DNA of 64,000 nt from NCBI GenBank assembly GCA_934148535.1, contig CAKPDF010000001.1, positions 62,001-126,000 of the forward strand, given 5' to 3'. Of this stretch, positions 17,676 through 26,901 are shown one piece after another. Within the stretch, counting starts at the first letter, position 1, and every line of letters starts with the position of its first letter. The DNA comes from an uncultured Bacilli bacterium (GTDB lineage: Bacteria > Bacillota_I > Bacilli_A > RF39 > UBA660). The notes under the pieces are model-generated. The model was not told the DNA's origin, did no database searches, and worked only from the letters and a program-made list of their open reading frames with translations. Position numbers and translations under genes: made by a program.

Positions 17676-18410
17676 TTAGACTCCACCATCAACTCTAATA
17701 ATAGTACCGTTTATGTAACTAGCATTACTGCTTGATAAGAAATATATTACTTTTGCTATTTCTTCTGGTTCAGCAAATCTTTTTAATGATATTTTTTGTT
17801 CTTCTTCTTTTTTGAAATCTTCACTTAAATATTTATTCATAGGAGTATTTACCCATCCGGGGCATATTGCATTTACTCTTATATATGGGGCATACTCTTT
17901 TGCTAAATTTTTTGTTAGTGATAATACTGCTGCTTTAGATGCATCATAATCTAGGCTTTCTATATATGGTGTATCTATACCGTTAGTTGATGATATATTT
18001 ATTATATTTCCACTTTTTTGATTCTTCATATATGGGTATACATACTTACACATTAAAAATGTTCCTACTGTATTTACATCCAATATTTTTAAGAAGTTTT
18101 CTTTATTTTTATCTTCATAGGTTGTATCTATAGATAGTCCAGCATTATTTATAAGTACATCTATTCTGCCAAATTTTTCTATGCTTTTTGTAACACATTC
18201 TTTTATACTTTTTTCATCAGATAAATCTAGATGTAATACTAGTGTTTCTACTTTGTACTTTTCTTTTATTTGATTTTCTAAAAATTTTGCTCTTTCTAAT
18301 CCAGTATTATATGTAATTATTATATTATCATTATTTTTTGCATACTCTAATGCAGTACTTTTACCTATTCCAGAAGATGCTCCTGTTATTAGTATTACTT
18401 TATTCATCAT
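17676..18410 (-). CDS. Short-chain dehydrogenase/reductase (FabG-like)
   Basis: NAD(P)-dependent oxidoreductase of 244 residues. Rossmann glycine motif ITGASSGIGKS, NNAG at about residue 88, catalytic Ser with YDASKAA (YxxxK), and the C-terminal INGTIIRVDGGV. Similar to FabG but not next to fatty-acid genes, so the substrate is open. The start overlaps the end of the upstream gene by 11 bases and follows AAAGGAG. Confidence 0.92.
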   Translation of the reverse strand: MMNKVILITGASSGIGKSTALEYAKNNDNIIITYNTGLERAKFLENQIKEKYKVETLVLHLDLSDEKSIKECVTKSIEKFGRIDVLINNAGLSIDTTYEDKNKENFLKILDVNTVGTFLMCKYVYPYMKNQKSGNIINISSTNGIDTPYIESLDYDASKAAVLSLTKNLAKEYAPYIRVNAICPGWVNTPMNKYLSEDFKKEEEQKISLKRFAEPEEIAKVIYFLSSSNASYINGTIIRVDGGV

Positions 18411-18768
18411 ATTTCTCCTTTATATATTTTAAGTAATTATTATAAACTTCTTTATTTAATAACACATGACTATATTTGGGTTCGGTCATATCACATAGAT
18501 AATCATTATTATTTATAGTTACTATACAGAAATAATGATTATTAATATTTTTCTTAATTGTATCTAGATTGTGGGAAAAGCATATTTCTGAAAATAATGC
18601 AGTTAATTCTTTGGAAATATTATCATCTAATTTTGGTTTATATGTTGTTATCATTTTTGCTTTGTATGTAACATAATTAAAAAATAATTCTAATTCTTCT
18701 TTAGTTAAAATTTGTCCATTAATTATTTTAGTTTTTAATTCATTGGATATAAAATTAACTTTTTCCAT
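18400..18768 (-). CDS. Small protein, possible transglutaminase-like Cys-His-Asp set
   Basis: The 122-residue protein is not assigned. The order Cys (LFSEICFSH), His (NNHYFCIVTINNNDYLCDMT) and Asp, with the final strand pattern hydrophobic-x-D-x-T, recalls small transglutaminase/papain-fold proteins. This is only a pattern. ATG at 18768 follows AGGTGAG and lies 10 bases after the FtsK-like stop; a GTG three codons earlier is less likely. Confidence 0.6.
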   Translation of the reverse strand: MEKVNFISNELKTKIINGQILTKEELELFFNYVTYKAKMITTYKPKLDDNISKELTALFSEICFSHNLDTIKKNINNHYFCIVTINNNDYLCDMTEPKYSHVLLNKEVYNNYLKYIKEKYDE

Positions 18769-18777
18769 CTTTCTCAC

Positions 18778-20163
18778 CTACTCGATCCCTTTAGCATTAT
18801 TAACAATTCTCTTTATTTCTTCATCTTCTAATTTAGGTGTCCTTATTCTTATGTCATTATAATTTATAAGTCCCGGTAATTTATTCAAGTCATTTTTATA
18901 ATTAACGTAGTCGGTTGGTACTGAACCATAGAAGTATATTTTATTTTTTATTACACTGTATATTTTATCTAATAATGGTGATTTATTTGTAATTGATGTA
19001 GAGATAATTGTGTGAATATTTACTTTATTTCCATATAGTAAAATTGGTTCTAGAAGTTCCCAAATTTCATTATCACTAGCATTTATATCAAATATTTCAT
19101 CTATTATTACTATTAAAGGTTCGTGTTCTTCATCTTTATCTTTTCTTAGTTTTATTTCTTCATTGATACTCATTAGGTAATCTAATACTAATTCTGGATT
19201 ATTTAATAATGGTAAAACTAAATGTGGTAATTTTTCATATATATCCAATCCAGTTTGGCGTTTGTCTATTAGGATAAAGCTTAATTCATCTGGTTTATAC
19301 TCTAACAAACAGTTATTTATTATTACATTTAAAAGATTGGTTTTTCCAGTTCCTACATCCCCTAAAAGTAATAATGGTGATGACTCTGTTAAACTTATTT
19401 TTACCAAATTTTGTTCTTCATCTTCTCCTAATGGAATTTCTAATTTTTTATTCTTATTACATTTACAATTTATTAAAGTATATGGATGACATTTTTTTAA
19501 TGGGATTTTAATATATATAATATTGCTTTCTGTTGTAGATATTTCTATTTCTACTTTTGTACCTAATTTTAATTCCAAATCTTTTTGCAATTCTAAAATA
19601 TCATCTATTTTTGTTCCACTGGTAATTTGATATCTATATGTTAATAACCAACTATTTTGATATTGAGATTTGTACTTTACTTTTAATTTAAAACTTTTGA
19701 AAAAACTATTTATTTTATTTTCGTAATGCTCTTTGTTTATCTTTTCGTCATGAGTATTTAATAGTGTTTTAGGTGGTACTTTATAATCTTTATATATAAC
19801 TTTATTTCTTTCTATATTTTCTTTTAATGATAATTTATAATCATAATCTTTTATATTTAAGTAGAATATAAATAACCAAAACAATATAGTACAACAAGTT
19901 GACATGATTATATTATATATATTTATATTTTTTTCAAAGAAACTTAAATATATGAAAATTACACTTGCTAAAAGCAATATTTCAGATGGTGTATTTATTT
20001 CTATATTACACTTTTTTCCTAGTATTTTTGGTACACTAAAGAAACATAACATTAAAAATATAGCACCTATACTTATATATGCCCCCATTAAATCTCCATA
20101 AATTATTCCCATTAAAAATATCATGAAACTTACTACTCCTAATATATTTTTTAATATTCTCAT
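18778..20163 (-). CDS. FtsK/SpoIIIE-family ATPase, short divergent form
   Basis: The 461-residue protein has four N-terminal membrane segments within the first ~115 residues, then a RecA-like motor: Walker A GDVGTGKTNLLN, ILIDKRQTGLDIYEKLPHLV (the FtsK strand-2 region) and Walker B PLIVIIDEIFDI. The usual FtsK gamma domain that reads KOPS/SRS is absent, and Walker A departs from the normal GxTGSGKS. Full-length FtsK/SpoIIIE must lie elsewhere. It may move DNA or protein across the membrane; the substrate is unknown. Preceded by AGAGGTG and followed by three coupled genes. Confidence 0.75.
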   Translation of the reverse strand: MRILKNILGVVSFMIFLMGIIYGDLMGAYISIGAIFLMLCFFSVPKILGKKCNIEINTPSEILLLASVIFIYLSFFEKNINIYNIIMSTCCTILFWLFIFYLNIKDYDYKLSLKENIERNKVIYKDYKVPPKTLLNTHDEKINKEHYENKINSFFKSFKLKVKYKSQYQNSWLLTYRYQITSGTKIDDILELQKDLELKLGTKVEIEISTTESNIIYIKIPLKKCHPYTLINCKCNKNKKLEIPLGEDEEQNLVKISLTESSPLLLLGDVGTGKTNLLNVIINNCLLEYKPDELSFILIDKRQTGLDIYEKLPHLVLPLLNNPELVLDYLMSINEEIKLRKDKDEEHEPLIVIIDEIFDINASDNEIWELLEPILLYGNKVNIHTIISTSITNKSPLLDKIYSVIKNKIYFYGSVPTDYVNYKNDLNKLPGLINYNDIRIRTPKLEDEEIKRIVNNAKGIE

Positions 20164-20211
20164 TTTTACACCTCTTTTTATATCATAATTATATCATAAT
20201 TAATAAATAAT

Positions 20212-20246
20212 TCTAAAAAAAACTATAAACTTTACATTTTATAGTT
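20212..20246 (-). terminator. Terminator of the 208-residue gene
   Basis: AACTATAAA/TTTATAGTT stem, 8-nt loop, then a run of T on the minus strand. Confidence 0.88.
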
Positions 20247-20261
20247 TTTTCTATGTCTAAA

Positions 20262-20888
20262 TTATTTCTTTATTGGTTGTTGTTTTGTTAAACGTCTTTG
20301 CAAACGACCATGTTGGGGTGTTGTACTTAAAGCATTATCTAATGTTAAATTTATATCTGATTGAATTTCTGAGATTGCTTTTTCTTCAGTCATTCCACTT
20401 TGTTTCTTCATTCTATATCTTAATAATGCTGGTGTTAATATTGAATTTACATATTCTGTATAATCTTTATCACTTGTAAAGTATGATGATAAATTAAACA
20501 ATTTTTGAGTTATTTCTTCATTTAAAATCAATTTATTTAATCTTACTATTTTATCATATGTCTTATTTCTTACTAGTCTTATATAATTATCCATACTCTC
20601 CTGTGATAATTCTGACATATTTTTAGGTTGCTTATCAAATATTACCGCGATTGATAATATGTCGTCCACAAGTAAATCTTGTGTGATGGCATTTTCATTT
20701 CTTACTATGTATGAAACACTATAATCTACAAAGTTAAATGCTTTCAAGGCTTCTCCTTTTGTTATGATTGATTTAAATGAAATTAACTTTGTTTTTGCTA
20801 CCTCATCATTTGACTGATAATTTGGATACTTATTTTTTACAACCTCCATTATTGTTTTTATTGCAAGATTTCTTTCTTGTCTTTCCAT
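20262..20888 (-). CDS. Unknown 208-residue protein with basic tail
   Basis: No family is recognised. The protein is soluble, helical by composition, and ends in a basic Gln/Arg/Lys tail (GRLQRRLTKQQPIKK) that could bind nucleic acid. The ATG at 20888 follows GGGAGG; an upstream in-frame ATG has none. A multi-hairpin RNA with its own terminator sits in its leader (20911-21012), so its expression may be attenuated; no other gene shares the transcript. Confidence 0.65.
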   Translation of the reverse strand: MERQERNLAIKTIMEVVKNKYPNYQSNDEVAKTKLISFKSIITKGEALKAFNFVDYSVSYIVRNENAITQDLLVDDILSIAVIFDKQPKNMSELSQESMDNYIRLVRNKTYDKIVRLNKLILNEEITQKLFNLSSYFTSDKDYTEYVNSILTPALLRYRMKKQSGMTEEKAISEIQSDINLTLDNALSTTPQHGRLQRRLTKQQPIKK

Positions 20889-20910
20889 TTGATTTTCCTC
20901 CCGTTCGCAA

Positions 20911-21012
20911 TAAAAAAGCACTAAACCACAACAGTGACTTCGTGCATTTTAATGCTCGTGTAGGTTTCCCCAGCATAGCTCACCATAATAGGCTTATATG
21001 CTCTCACAGTTT
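20911..21012 (-). ncRNA. Candidate structured RNA or attenuator downstream of tRNA-His
   Basis: Four consecutive foldable elements on the minus strand: a hairpin at 20973-21001 (GCATA/TATGC plus GCC/GGT), a GAAA-tetraloop hairpin at 20961-20972 (TGGG/CCTA), a small hairpin at 20944-20955, and a terminator at 20918-20945 with a 12-bp stem (one mismatch) and TTTTTT. The first nine bases (complement of 21004-21012) can instead pair with the terminator's right arm. No known riboswitch, 6S, SRP or tmRNA motif is visible. Whether it is a leader or an independent small RNA cannot be told by eye. Confidence 0.55.
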
Positions 21013-21084
21013 TATTGTATTCATTAATAATTAAATAGTTACTAATAAATGCCTTTTTATTTTAATTTTTTATATACATATTAA

Positions 21085-21161
21085 TGGGACGGATGGTGGG
21101 AATCGAACCCACGTATGTTGGAACCACAATCCAATGTGTTAACCACTTCACCACATCCGCC
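21085..21161 (-). tRNA. tRNA-His (GTG)
   Basis: Full cloverleaf with anticodon GTG, the extra 5' G(-1) typical of tRNA-His opposite C73, canonical TTCGATT T-loop and encoded CCA. Confidence 0.95.
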
Positions 21162-21222
21162 ATAAATACGTAATATAATATATCATATTTTCTTTAACTT
21201 GACAATACTTTTTTTGATTTTT

Positions 21223-23406
21223 TTATAATCTATTTGGATTTATATCTATTTCTACATTACATTTACTATCAGTTTTATACCTATTATCTATATCAATTAA
21301 TGTTTGTCTTAAGTTTTTATCACTCTTATATTTTATTATACATTGATAATGATAAACATTATTAATTTTAAATGGATTAGCCAAGGATGGTCCTAAAACA
21401 AAACTATTTTTATCTAATTTATTTCTTAGGTAATCTCCTATTTTTCTTGATTCTGCAAAACCATAATCATAATCTTTGCATTTTATACTTATTAATATTA
21501 TAAAATAATATGGGCTATAATTTAATTGCTTTCTTATTTTCATTTCTTCTTTATAAAATTCTAAATAATTATGTGTTTTAGCAAGAGTTATACTATAATG
21601 AGTATTATTGTATGTTTGAATTATTACTTCTCCAGGATAATCATTTCTACCTGCTCTTCCTGATACTTGACACAATAATTGGAATGTTCTTTCTGAACTT
21701 CTGAAATCTGGGATATTTAAGCTTGCATCTGCATTTATTACTCCTACTAATGTTACTAATGGAAAATCTAATCCTTTTGCAATCATTTGGGTACCTACCA
21801 AAATATCATATTCATAATTAGCAAATTTATTAATAATTTTTTCGTGGGCTCCTTTTTTAGAAGTGGTATCCATGTCCATTCTAACTATTCTAGCATTTTC
21901 ATACACCTTTGATAATTCTTCTTCTAATTTTTGAGTTCCCAATCCAAAATCTTTTAATTCTTTACTGTGGCAGTTTGAACATTCATTTTTTCTTTTGATA
22001 GCATATCCACAATAATGACATCTTAACATATCACTTGTTTTATGATAGGTTAGACTTATGTCACATCTTGGACATTTTTCTACATTTCCACATTTTGAGC
22101 AGGTTAACATTGATGAGTATCCTCTTCTATTTAAGAGTAATATTATTTGTTCGTGTTTATCTAATTTTTCTTGGATTTTATCTTTTAAACTTTGAGATAG
22201 TATAAAGTTTCCTTTTTTTAATTCTTGCTTCATGTCTATTATATCTACATTTGGCAAGGTACTGTGGCCTGCTCTTTTAGTTAGTGTTAATAATTCATAA
22301 ACATGGTTACCTGCCCTGGCAAAACTTTCTAGGCTTGGGGTAGCACTGCCTAATACTACAGGGCAATTATGATATTTGCTTCTTAACATAGCTATATCTT
22401 TAGCATCATATCTAGGATGATTGTCTTGTTTGTATGTTGTTATGTGCTCTTCATCTATTATTATTACTCCTATATTTTTAAGAGGGGCAAAAATAGCACT
22501 TCTTGCTCCTACTACTATTTTTACTAAGCCATTTTTTATTTTACGATATTCATCATACTTTTCTGCATCATTTAATCCTGAATGCAGTACCGCAATATTA
22601 TTACCAAATCTTGAGACAAATCTTTCAACTATTTGTGGTGTTAAACTTATTTCTGGTACTAACATTATAGCAGTTTTACCTTGATTTAAAGCCTCTTTTA
22701 TTATATGCATATATACTTCTGTTTTTCCACTACCTGTTATTCCATATAAAAGAAATGTTTTTGAGGTATCAAATGAGGCAACTACTTTTTTAAAAGCATT
22801 AGTTTGTTCTTCATTTAATGTAACTTGAATATCTTCTTTTTGGCAGTTTAGATTATATCTATATTTTTCTTTTTCTTCTATTTTTATTATTTCTTTTTTT
22901 AGTAATGTTTTTATGGAACTGTCTTGTTTTGTGATTAGTATTTCTTTTTGTTCTAATAGTTTGTTTAATAAATTAACTTGATTTTCATATTTACATTTTT
23001 TTATGTATTCTAATACTTCATCTATATCTTTATTTAAAGTTACATACTTATCTGTTTTTATTTTTATTTCAGTGTTATGACTTGCTTTTAATGCTTTAGG
23101 TAACATTGCTTGATAGGCTGAAATTAGAGAACAAAGAAGATTATTAGCCATAGTGCGACCTAATGATAACATTTCTTCATTTAAGATTGGTTCTTCATCT
23201 ATTAAATCAATAATTGGCTTTATATCTAAATCAACTTGAGTACTGTTTTCTAATTCTAATACAAATCCTTCTAGAGTTTGGTAGCCAAAGGATACTAATA
23301 CTCTAGATCCTATTTTTATTTTTTCTTGAAATTTTGGAGGCACTAAATATGTAAACATTTTATCTACATTTTTTACTCCTATTTCCACTATGACTTTTGC
23401 ATACAT
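21223..23406 (-). CDS. priA: Primosomal protein PriA helicase
   Basis: Replication-restart 3'-5' helicase. N-terminal DNA-binding domain, Walker A GITGSGKTEVYM, DEEH box (IIIDEEHITT), four zinc-binding cysteine pairs (CSKCG, CPRCD, CHYCG, CSNCH) between the helicase lobes, and C-terminal QVSGRAGR. 727 residues. ATG at 23406 follows AAAGGAG; the longer frame is rejected. radC lies 14 bases upstream, suggesting co-transcription with ddl-ruvA-radC. Confidence 0.98.
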   Translation of the reverse strand: MYAKVIVEIGVKNVDKMFTYLVPPKFQEKIKIGSRVLVSFGYQTLEGFVLELENSTQVDLDIKPIIDLIDEEPILNEEMLSLGRTMANNLLCSLISAYQAMLPKALKASHNTEIKIKTDKYVTLNKDIDEVLEYIKKCKYENQVNLLNKLLEQKEILITKQDSSIKTLLKKEIIKIEEKEKYRYNLNCQKEDIQVTLNEEQTNAFKKVVASFDTSKTFLLYGITGSGKTEVYMHIIKEALNQGKTAIMLVPEISLTPQIVERFVSRFGNNIAVLHSGLNDAEKYDEYRKIKNGLVKIVVGARSAIFAPLKNIGVIIIDEEHITTYKQDNHPRYDAKDIAMLRSKYHNCPVVLGSATPSLESFARAGNHVYELLTLTKRAGHSTLPNVDIIDMKQELKKGNFILSQSLKDKIQEKLDKHEQIILLLNRRGYSSMLTCSKCGNVEKCPRCDISLTYHKTSDMLRCHYCGYAIKRKNECSNCHSKELKDFGLGTQKLEEELSKVYENARIVRMDMDTTSKKGAHEKIINKFANYEYDILVGTQMIAKGLDFPLVTLVGVINADASLNIPDFRSSERTFQLLCQVSGRAGRNDYPGEVIIQTYNNTHYSITLAKTHNYLEFYKEEMKIRKQLNYSPYYFIILISIKCKDYDYGFAESRKIGDYLRNKLDKNSFVLGPSLANPFKINNVYHYQCIIKYKSDKNLRQTLIDIDNRYKTDSKCNVEIDINPNRL

Positions 23407-23420
23407 ATTTTTACTCCTTT

Positions 23421-24101
23421 CTATAGGCATTTATTTTCAAAATAACTAAAATAGTTATTATTTCCAATTATTAAATGATCTAATAATGGTATTGCATGGA
23501 GGATACCTATTTTTTTAATATTCTCTGTCAATTTATTATCTTCTTTACTTGGAGTAGCATCGCCAGTTGGATGGTTATGAATACAGATAAAACATGATGC
23601 TGATAATAAATATGCTTCTTTAAAGATTTCTCTAGGATGAGATAGAGAACTATCTAAGGTACCAATAAATAATTGCTTTATTCCCAATACTTTTTTCTTA
23701 TTATCAAGATAAATTACATAAAATTGTTCTTGTTTAATATCTTTGAATAGATAGTTAAAGTGTCTTATTATGTTTTCTGGATTGGTACATGATATCATTT
23801 CTTCATATGTTACATCTTCAAATATTCTACGCCCTAATTCTACTATTGCCTTTAGTTCTATTGCTTTTACTTCGCCTATTCCGTTTATCTTCTTTAAGGA
23901 ATTTATTTCTAAATTTTTTAAGTTTTTAATATCTTGTATTGTTGATAATAGATTATAGGAAACTTCTTTCACTGATTCGTTTTTTGTACCTGTTTTTAAT
24001 ATTATTGAAAGTAATTCTTCGTTTGAGAGATTTTTTTCACCATATTTAACTAATCTTTCTCTTGGCCTTTCTGAAGTTGGCAAAGATTTTAATTTTACCA
24101 T
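23421..24101 (-). CDS. radC: RadC family JAB/MPN-domain protein
   Basis: The 226-residue protein has an N-terminal UPF0758 helical domain (LPTSERPRERLVKYG) and helix-hairpin-helix-like INGIGEVKA, then a JAMM metal site HNHPTGDATPSKED. Despite the name, a repair role is not proven; JAMM proteins are usually peptidases. Ribosome site GGGGG precedes the ATG. Lies between ruvA and priA. Confidence 0.95.
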   Translation of the reverse strand: MVKLKSLPTSERPRERLVKYGEKNLSNEELLSIILKTGTKNESVKEVSYNLLSTIQDIKNLKNLEINSLKKINGIGEVKAIELKAIVELGRRIFEDVTYEEMISCTNPENIIRHFNYLFKDIKQEQFYVIYLDNKKKVLGIKQLFIGTLDSSLSHPREIFKEAYLLSASCFICIHNHPTGDATPSKEDNKLTENIKKIGILHAIPLLDHLIIGNNNYFSYFENKCL

Positions 24102-24138
24102 ATTATTCCCCCTTTTGTTTTTTTCTTTTGAAAAAAGA

Positions 24139-24702
24139 TTATTTTAATAATAATCTTAAAGCTTCCTTTATTTGTTCTTCTAAAGTGTTGTTGATATCAA
24201 CTTTGGTAATTACTTTTTTAACATCTGCTTGTTTATAACCTAAGCCTAGTAATACTTCCATTAATTCATTGTTACTCTTTTGAACATTTGCAAATAATCC
24301 AGTATTTATAACATTTAGTTTTCCTTTTAAATCCAAAACCATTTGATGAGCAACCTTGTCCCCTATTTTTGGAAACTTTTTCAAATACGATAAATTGTTA
24401 TTCTCTATCGCATCTGCTATTTCTTCTACTGAACCCATAGCAATAATTGGTAGTGCCATTTTAGGTCCTAATCCTTTTACTGAAATTAACTTTAAGAATA
24501 ATTCTTTTTCTTCTGGTTTTTTGAAACCATATAGAGAATATTCTTCTTCTCTTATATGAGTATAAGTATATACTGTATAAAATTGTTCTAGTAAGTATGC
24601 ATATGGATTTGGTACGTATATCATATATCCTATATCATTATTATCTATTATTATATAATTACTATTTATTTCTTTGATTGTTCCTTTGATGTATCCGTAC
24701 AT
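24139..24702 (-). CDS. ruvA: Holliday junction ATP-dependent helicase subunit RuvA
   Basis: Binds four-way junctions and loads RuvB. Full-length 187 residues: OB-fold N-terminus (MYGYIKGTIKEI), HhH motifs VKGLGPKMA and FPKIGDKVA, and a short C-terminal RuvB-binding domain (LLGLGYKQADVKK). The start overlaps the ddl stop (TAATG). ruvB, usually adjacent, is not here. Confidence 0.97.
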   Translation of the reverse strand: MYGYIKGTIKEINSNYIIIDNNDIGYMIYVPNPYAYLLEQFYTVYTYTHIREEEYSLYGFKKPEEKELFLKLISVKGLGPKMALPIIAMGSVEEIADAIENNNLSYLKKFPKIGDKVAHQMVLDLKGKLNVINTGLFANVQKSNNELMEVLLGLGYKQADVKKVITKVDINNTLEEQIKEALRLLLK

Positions 24703-25856
24703 TATTTCATCTCCTGAATGTTTTTATTATTCATATTTTTTAATATATCTGAGTCAAGTGTTAAGGTCATTCCTTCTTTTTTAGTTACATTTTTGATTGC
24801 GTCTTCTATCATAATATTTAATAGTTCACGATAAGAAATGTTTCTACTTTCCCATAAATGATGTGAAAAACAACTTGGAATAGAATTTATTTCATTTACA
24901 TATAATTTTTTATTTTTAGAATCATATAAGAAATCAACTCTTGCTACACCCTTCATATTTAACATTTTAAATGCCATTAATGAATAGGTTTCTATTTCTT
25001 CTTTTAATTTATCACTTATTTTAGCAGGATATACTCTTCTTATTGGTGATTCTTTATCTTCATCATTTATATATTTATCTCTATATTCTCTTATTCCTTT
25101 GTTACTTACTATTTCTTCAATGTCACTAGTGATATTTCCTTGTGGTGTTAATAAAACACTACAATTGTATTCTACTACATTTTCTATTTCTTCTTCAATT
25201 ATCAATTTACTATCATATTTGAATACTCTTTCAATAGTAGAATCTAACTCTTCTTTCCTATCTATTGCTTCTATTCCGATACTGCTTCCTAAAGTTGCTG
25301 GTTTAATTATTAATGGATATTTTAATTCATCAATTTGTTTAAATAGTTCTTCTTTTTTATTTCTATAAAATCTTTCTCCAAACCAAACATATTTTGTTAC
25401 AGGAACTCCTACTGCTTGTAATAATTGATGAGTAAATACTTTATCTTGGGCTACAGCTGACGGGTAAGTATTACTTCCTACATATGGAATTCCTACTAAA
25501 TTAAGGTATCCTTGAATAGAACCGTCTTCAATATTTGCCCCATGTACTATTGGGAAGGCCAAATGCAATTCACAATATTCACTTTTTATTAATCCTGCTC
25601 TTTGTAAGACATATCTTCCATTTTTATTTACTAAGTTAACTTTTTTAGCATATCTTTTGATTAAATCAAAATCTTTAAATGTATCAATAAATCTTAAACA
25701 ACCACCTGTATACCATTCTAAATCTTTAGTTATATATATTGGTATTATTTCATATTTTTCTTTATCAATATTATCCATTGCTTGGATTGCTGTTATTATT
25801 GATATTTCGTGTTCTACACTTTTTCCTCCAAATATTACACCTATATTTATTTTCAT
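24702..25856 (-). CDS. ddl: D-alanine--D-alanine ligase
   Basis: Joins two D-Ala for peptidoglycan precursors. ATP-grasp enzyme of 384 residues: IGVIFGGKSVEHEIS at the N-terminus, PIVHGANIEDGSIQGYLNL, KPATLGSSIGI and the metal-binding NEINSIPSC. The NEINSIPSC and long-omega-loop pattern is like the clostridial Ddl type; ligand specificity (D-Ala versus D-Lac/D-Ser) cannot be read reliably. ATG at 25856 follows AGGAAGTG. Confidence 0.96.
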   Translation of the reverse strand: MKINIGVIFGGKSVEHEISIITAIQAMDNIDKEKYEIIPIYITKDLEWYTGGCLRFIDTFKDFDLIKRYAKKVNLVNKNGRYVLQRAGLIKSEYCELHLAFPIVHGANIEDGSIQGYLNLVGIPYVGSNTYPSAVAQDKVFTHQLLQAVGVPVTKYVWFGERFYRNKKEELFKQIDELKYPLIIKPATLGSSIGIEAIDRKEELDSTIERVFKYDSKLIIEEEIENVVEYNCSVLLTPQGNITSDIEEIVSNKGIREYRDKYINDEDKESPIRRVYPAKISDKLKEEIETYSLMAFKMLNMKGVARVDFLYDSKNKKLYVNEINSIPSCFSHHLWESRNISYRELLNIMIEDAIKNVTKKEGMTLTLDSDILKNMNNKNIQEMK

Positions 25857-25937
25857 ATTCTTAATCACTTCCTTAACTTTATTATATAATAATTTTCTTT
25901 TCATAGCAAATAAATATTATTGTTCCTTTACACTTTT

Positions 25938-26072
25938 TTACCTTTCTACCATCACATAACTTCTATTTATGTTGTCATAATTTTTAGCATTTTCAGTTAG
26001 AATAAAAGTAAATAGTGCTAACATAATATAAAATATTATTACTCCTTTATTATTTCTTAGAAATTCCATCAT
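25938..26072 (-). CDS. 44-residue single-span membrane protein
   Basis: A short gene between ftsQ and ddl on the same strand. AAGGAG lies 9 bases before ATGATG. The product has a basic N-terminus, one membrane segment (VIIFYIMLALFTFILTE) and a polar tail ending MVER. Its position in a wall/division cluster suggests a small divisome or wall accessory protein, but there is no family match. The start site, ribosome site and hydrophobic segment support it as real. Confidence 0.6.
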   Translation of the reverse strand: MMEFLRNNKGVIIFYIMLALFTFILTENAKNYDNINRSYVMVER

Positions 26073-26177
26073 AAATCACCACTCCTTAATACATCTTAAT
26101 TATACCAAGAGTTTAGAAAGTAGTCAATACTTTTTAGTATCTTTTGATACTTTTTTATTTTTTAAAAATATGTAACA

Positions 26178-26888
26178 TTATTCAGTTGATGTTACATATT
26201 CTGTTATGTTTTTAATTTCTATATAATCTCCACTATCTAGATATATAATGCCATGAGAGCCATCCATCTTTTCTACTATTTCATTATACTTGTTGATTTT
26301 TTCTATTTTTGTTAGGGTTATATATACTTCATTTCCATCATCCATATATAATAGAAATCTTTCATTGTCAACGGATGTTTTGCTATATTCTATTTGTGAT
26401 ATTTGTCTTAAGACATTTTTATCTACTTTAGAAAACTTTTTAATAAAATCATTTTCTATTTTTTTATCATAATCATCATTTACTAAATTTGGAATATCAG
26501 TTAGTCCGTAATCATTATTTAGTTTTGTTCCGTTAAAAAGTAGAATTTTACCACTTTTCAAAATACATAGTGGTTGCTGTTCTTTTATTTCTATTGTTAT
26601 TATATTCCCAAGTTGTTTTTTTATATTTATACTTTCTATATATTTATTTTTTTTAAGATTATTTTTTATTTCTTTTTTACTTGTTAATAAAAAAGAGGGA
26701 TATGTATCTAATTTGGCTAAGGTTAATATTTCACTTTCTTTAATTATATTGTTTCCTTTAATATAAATATTATTTATTGGTAACATTAGTATATAATAAC
26801 CAGTTAATCCTAGTAGAGAAAGTACTAGCAAACAGATAAATATATTTTTTAATTTAAGTCTTGTTTTTTTCTTCTTTTTCTTAGCCAT
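26178..26888 (-). CDS. ftsQ: Cell division protein FtsQ/DivIB
   Basis: Bitopic divisome protein. Highly basic cytoplasmic N-terminus (MAKKKKKKTRLKLK), one membrane span at ~14-33, then POTRA domain (IYIKGNNIIKESEILTLAKL) and beta domain. 236 residues. Follows murB by 13 bases, the classic murG-murB-ftsQ order. Ribosome site AAAGGTGG. Confidence 0.92.
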   Translation of the reverse strand: MAKKKKKKTRLKLKNIFICLLVLSLLGLTGYYILMLPINNIYIKGNNIIKESEILTLAKLDTYPSFLLTSKKEIKNNLKKNKYIESINIKKQLGNIITIEIKEQQPLCILKSGKILLFNGTKLNNDYGLTDIPNLVNDDYDKKIENDFIKKFSKVDKNVLRQISQIEYSKTSVDNERFLLYMDDGNEVYITLTKIEKINKYNEIVEKMDGSHGIIYLDSGDYIEIKNITEYVTSTE

Positions 26889-26901
26889 ATTACCACCTTT
26901 T

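Noticed and set aside
20911..21012. SRP RNA, 6S RNA, tmRNA or a known riboswitch
   Set aside because: None of their conserved cores is present; left as an unclassified structured RNA.
26140..26170. AGTATC/GATACT hairpin with a T-run
   Set aside because: The T-run is only on the plus strand, where no gene ends.
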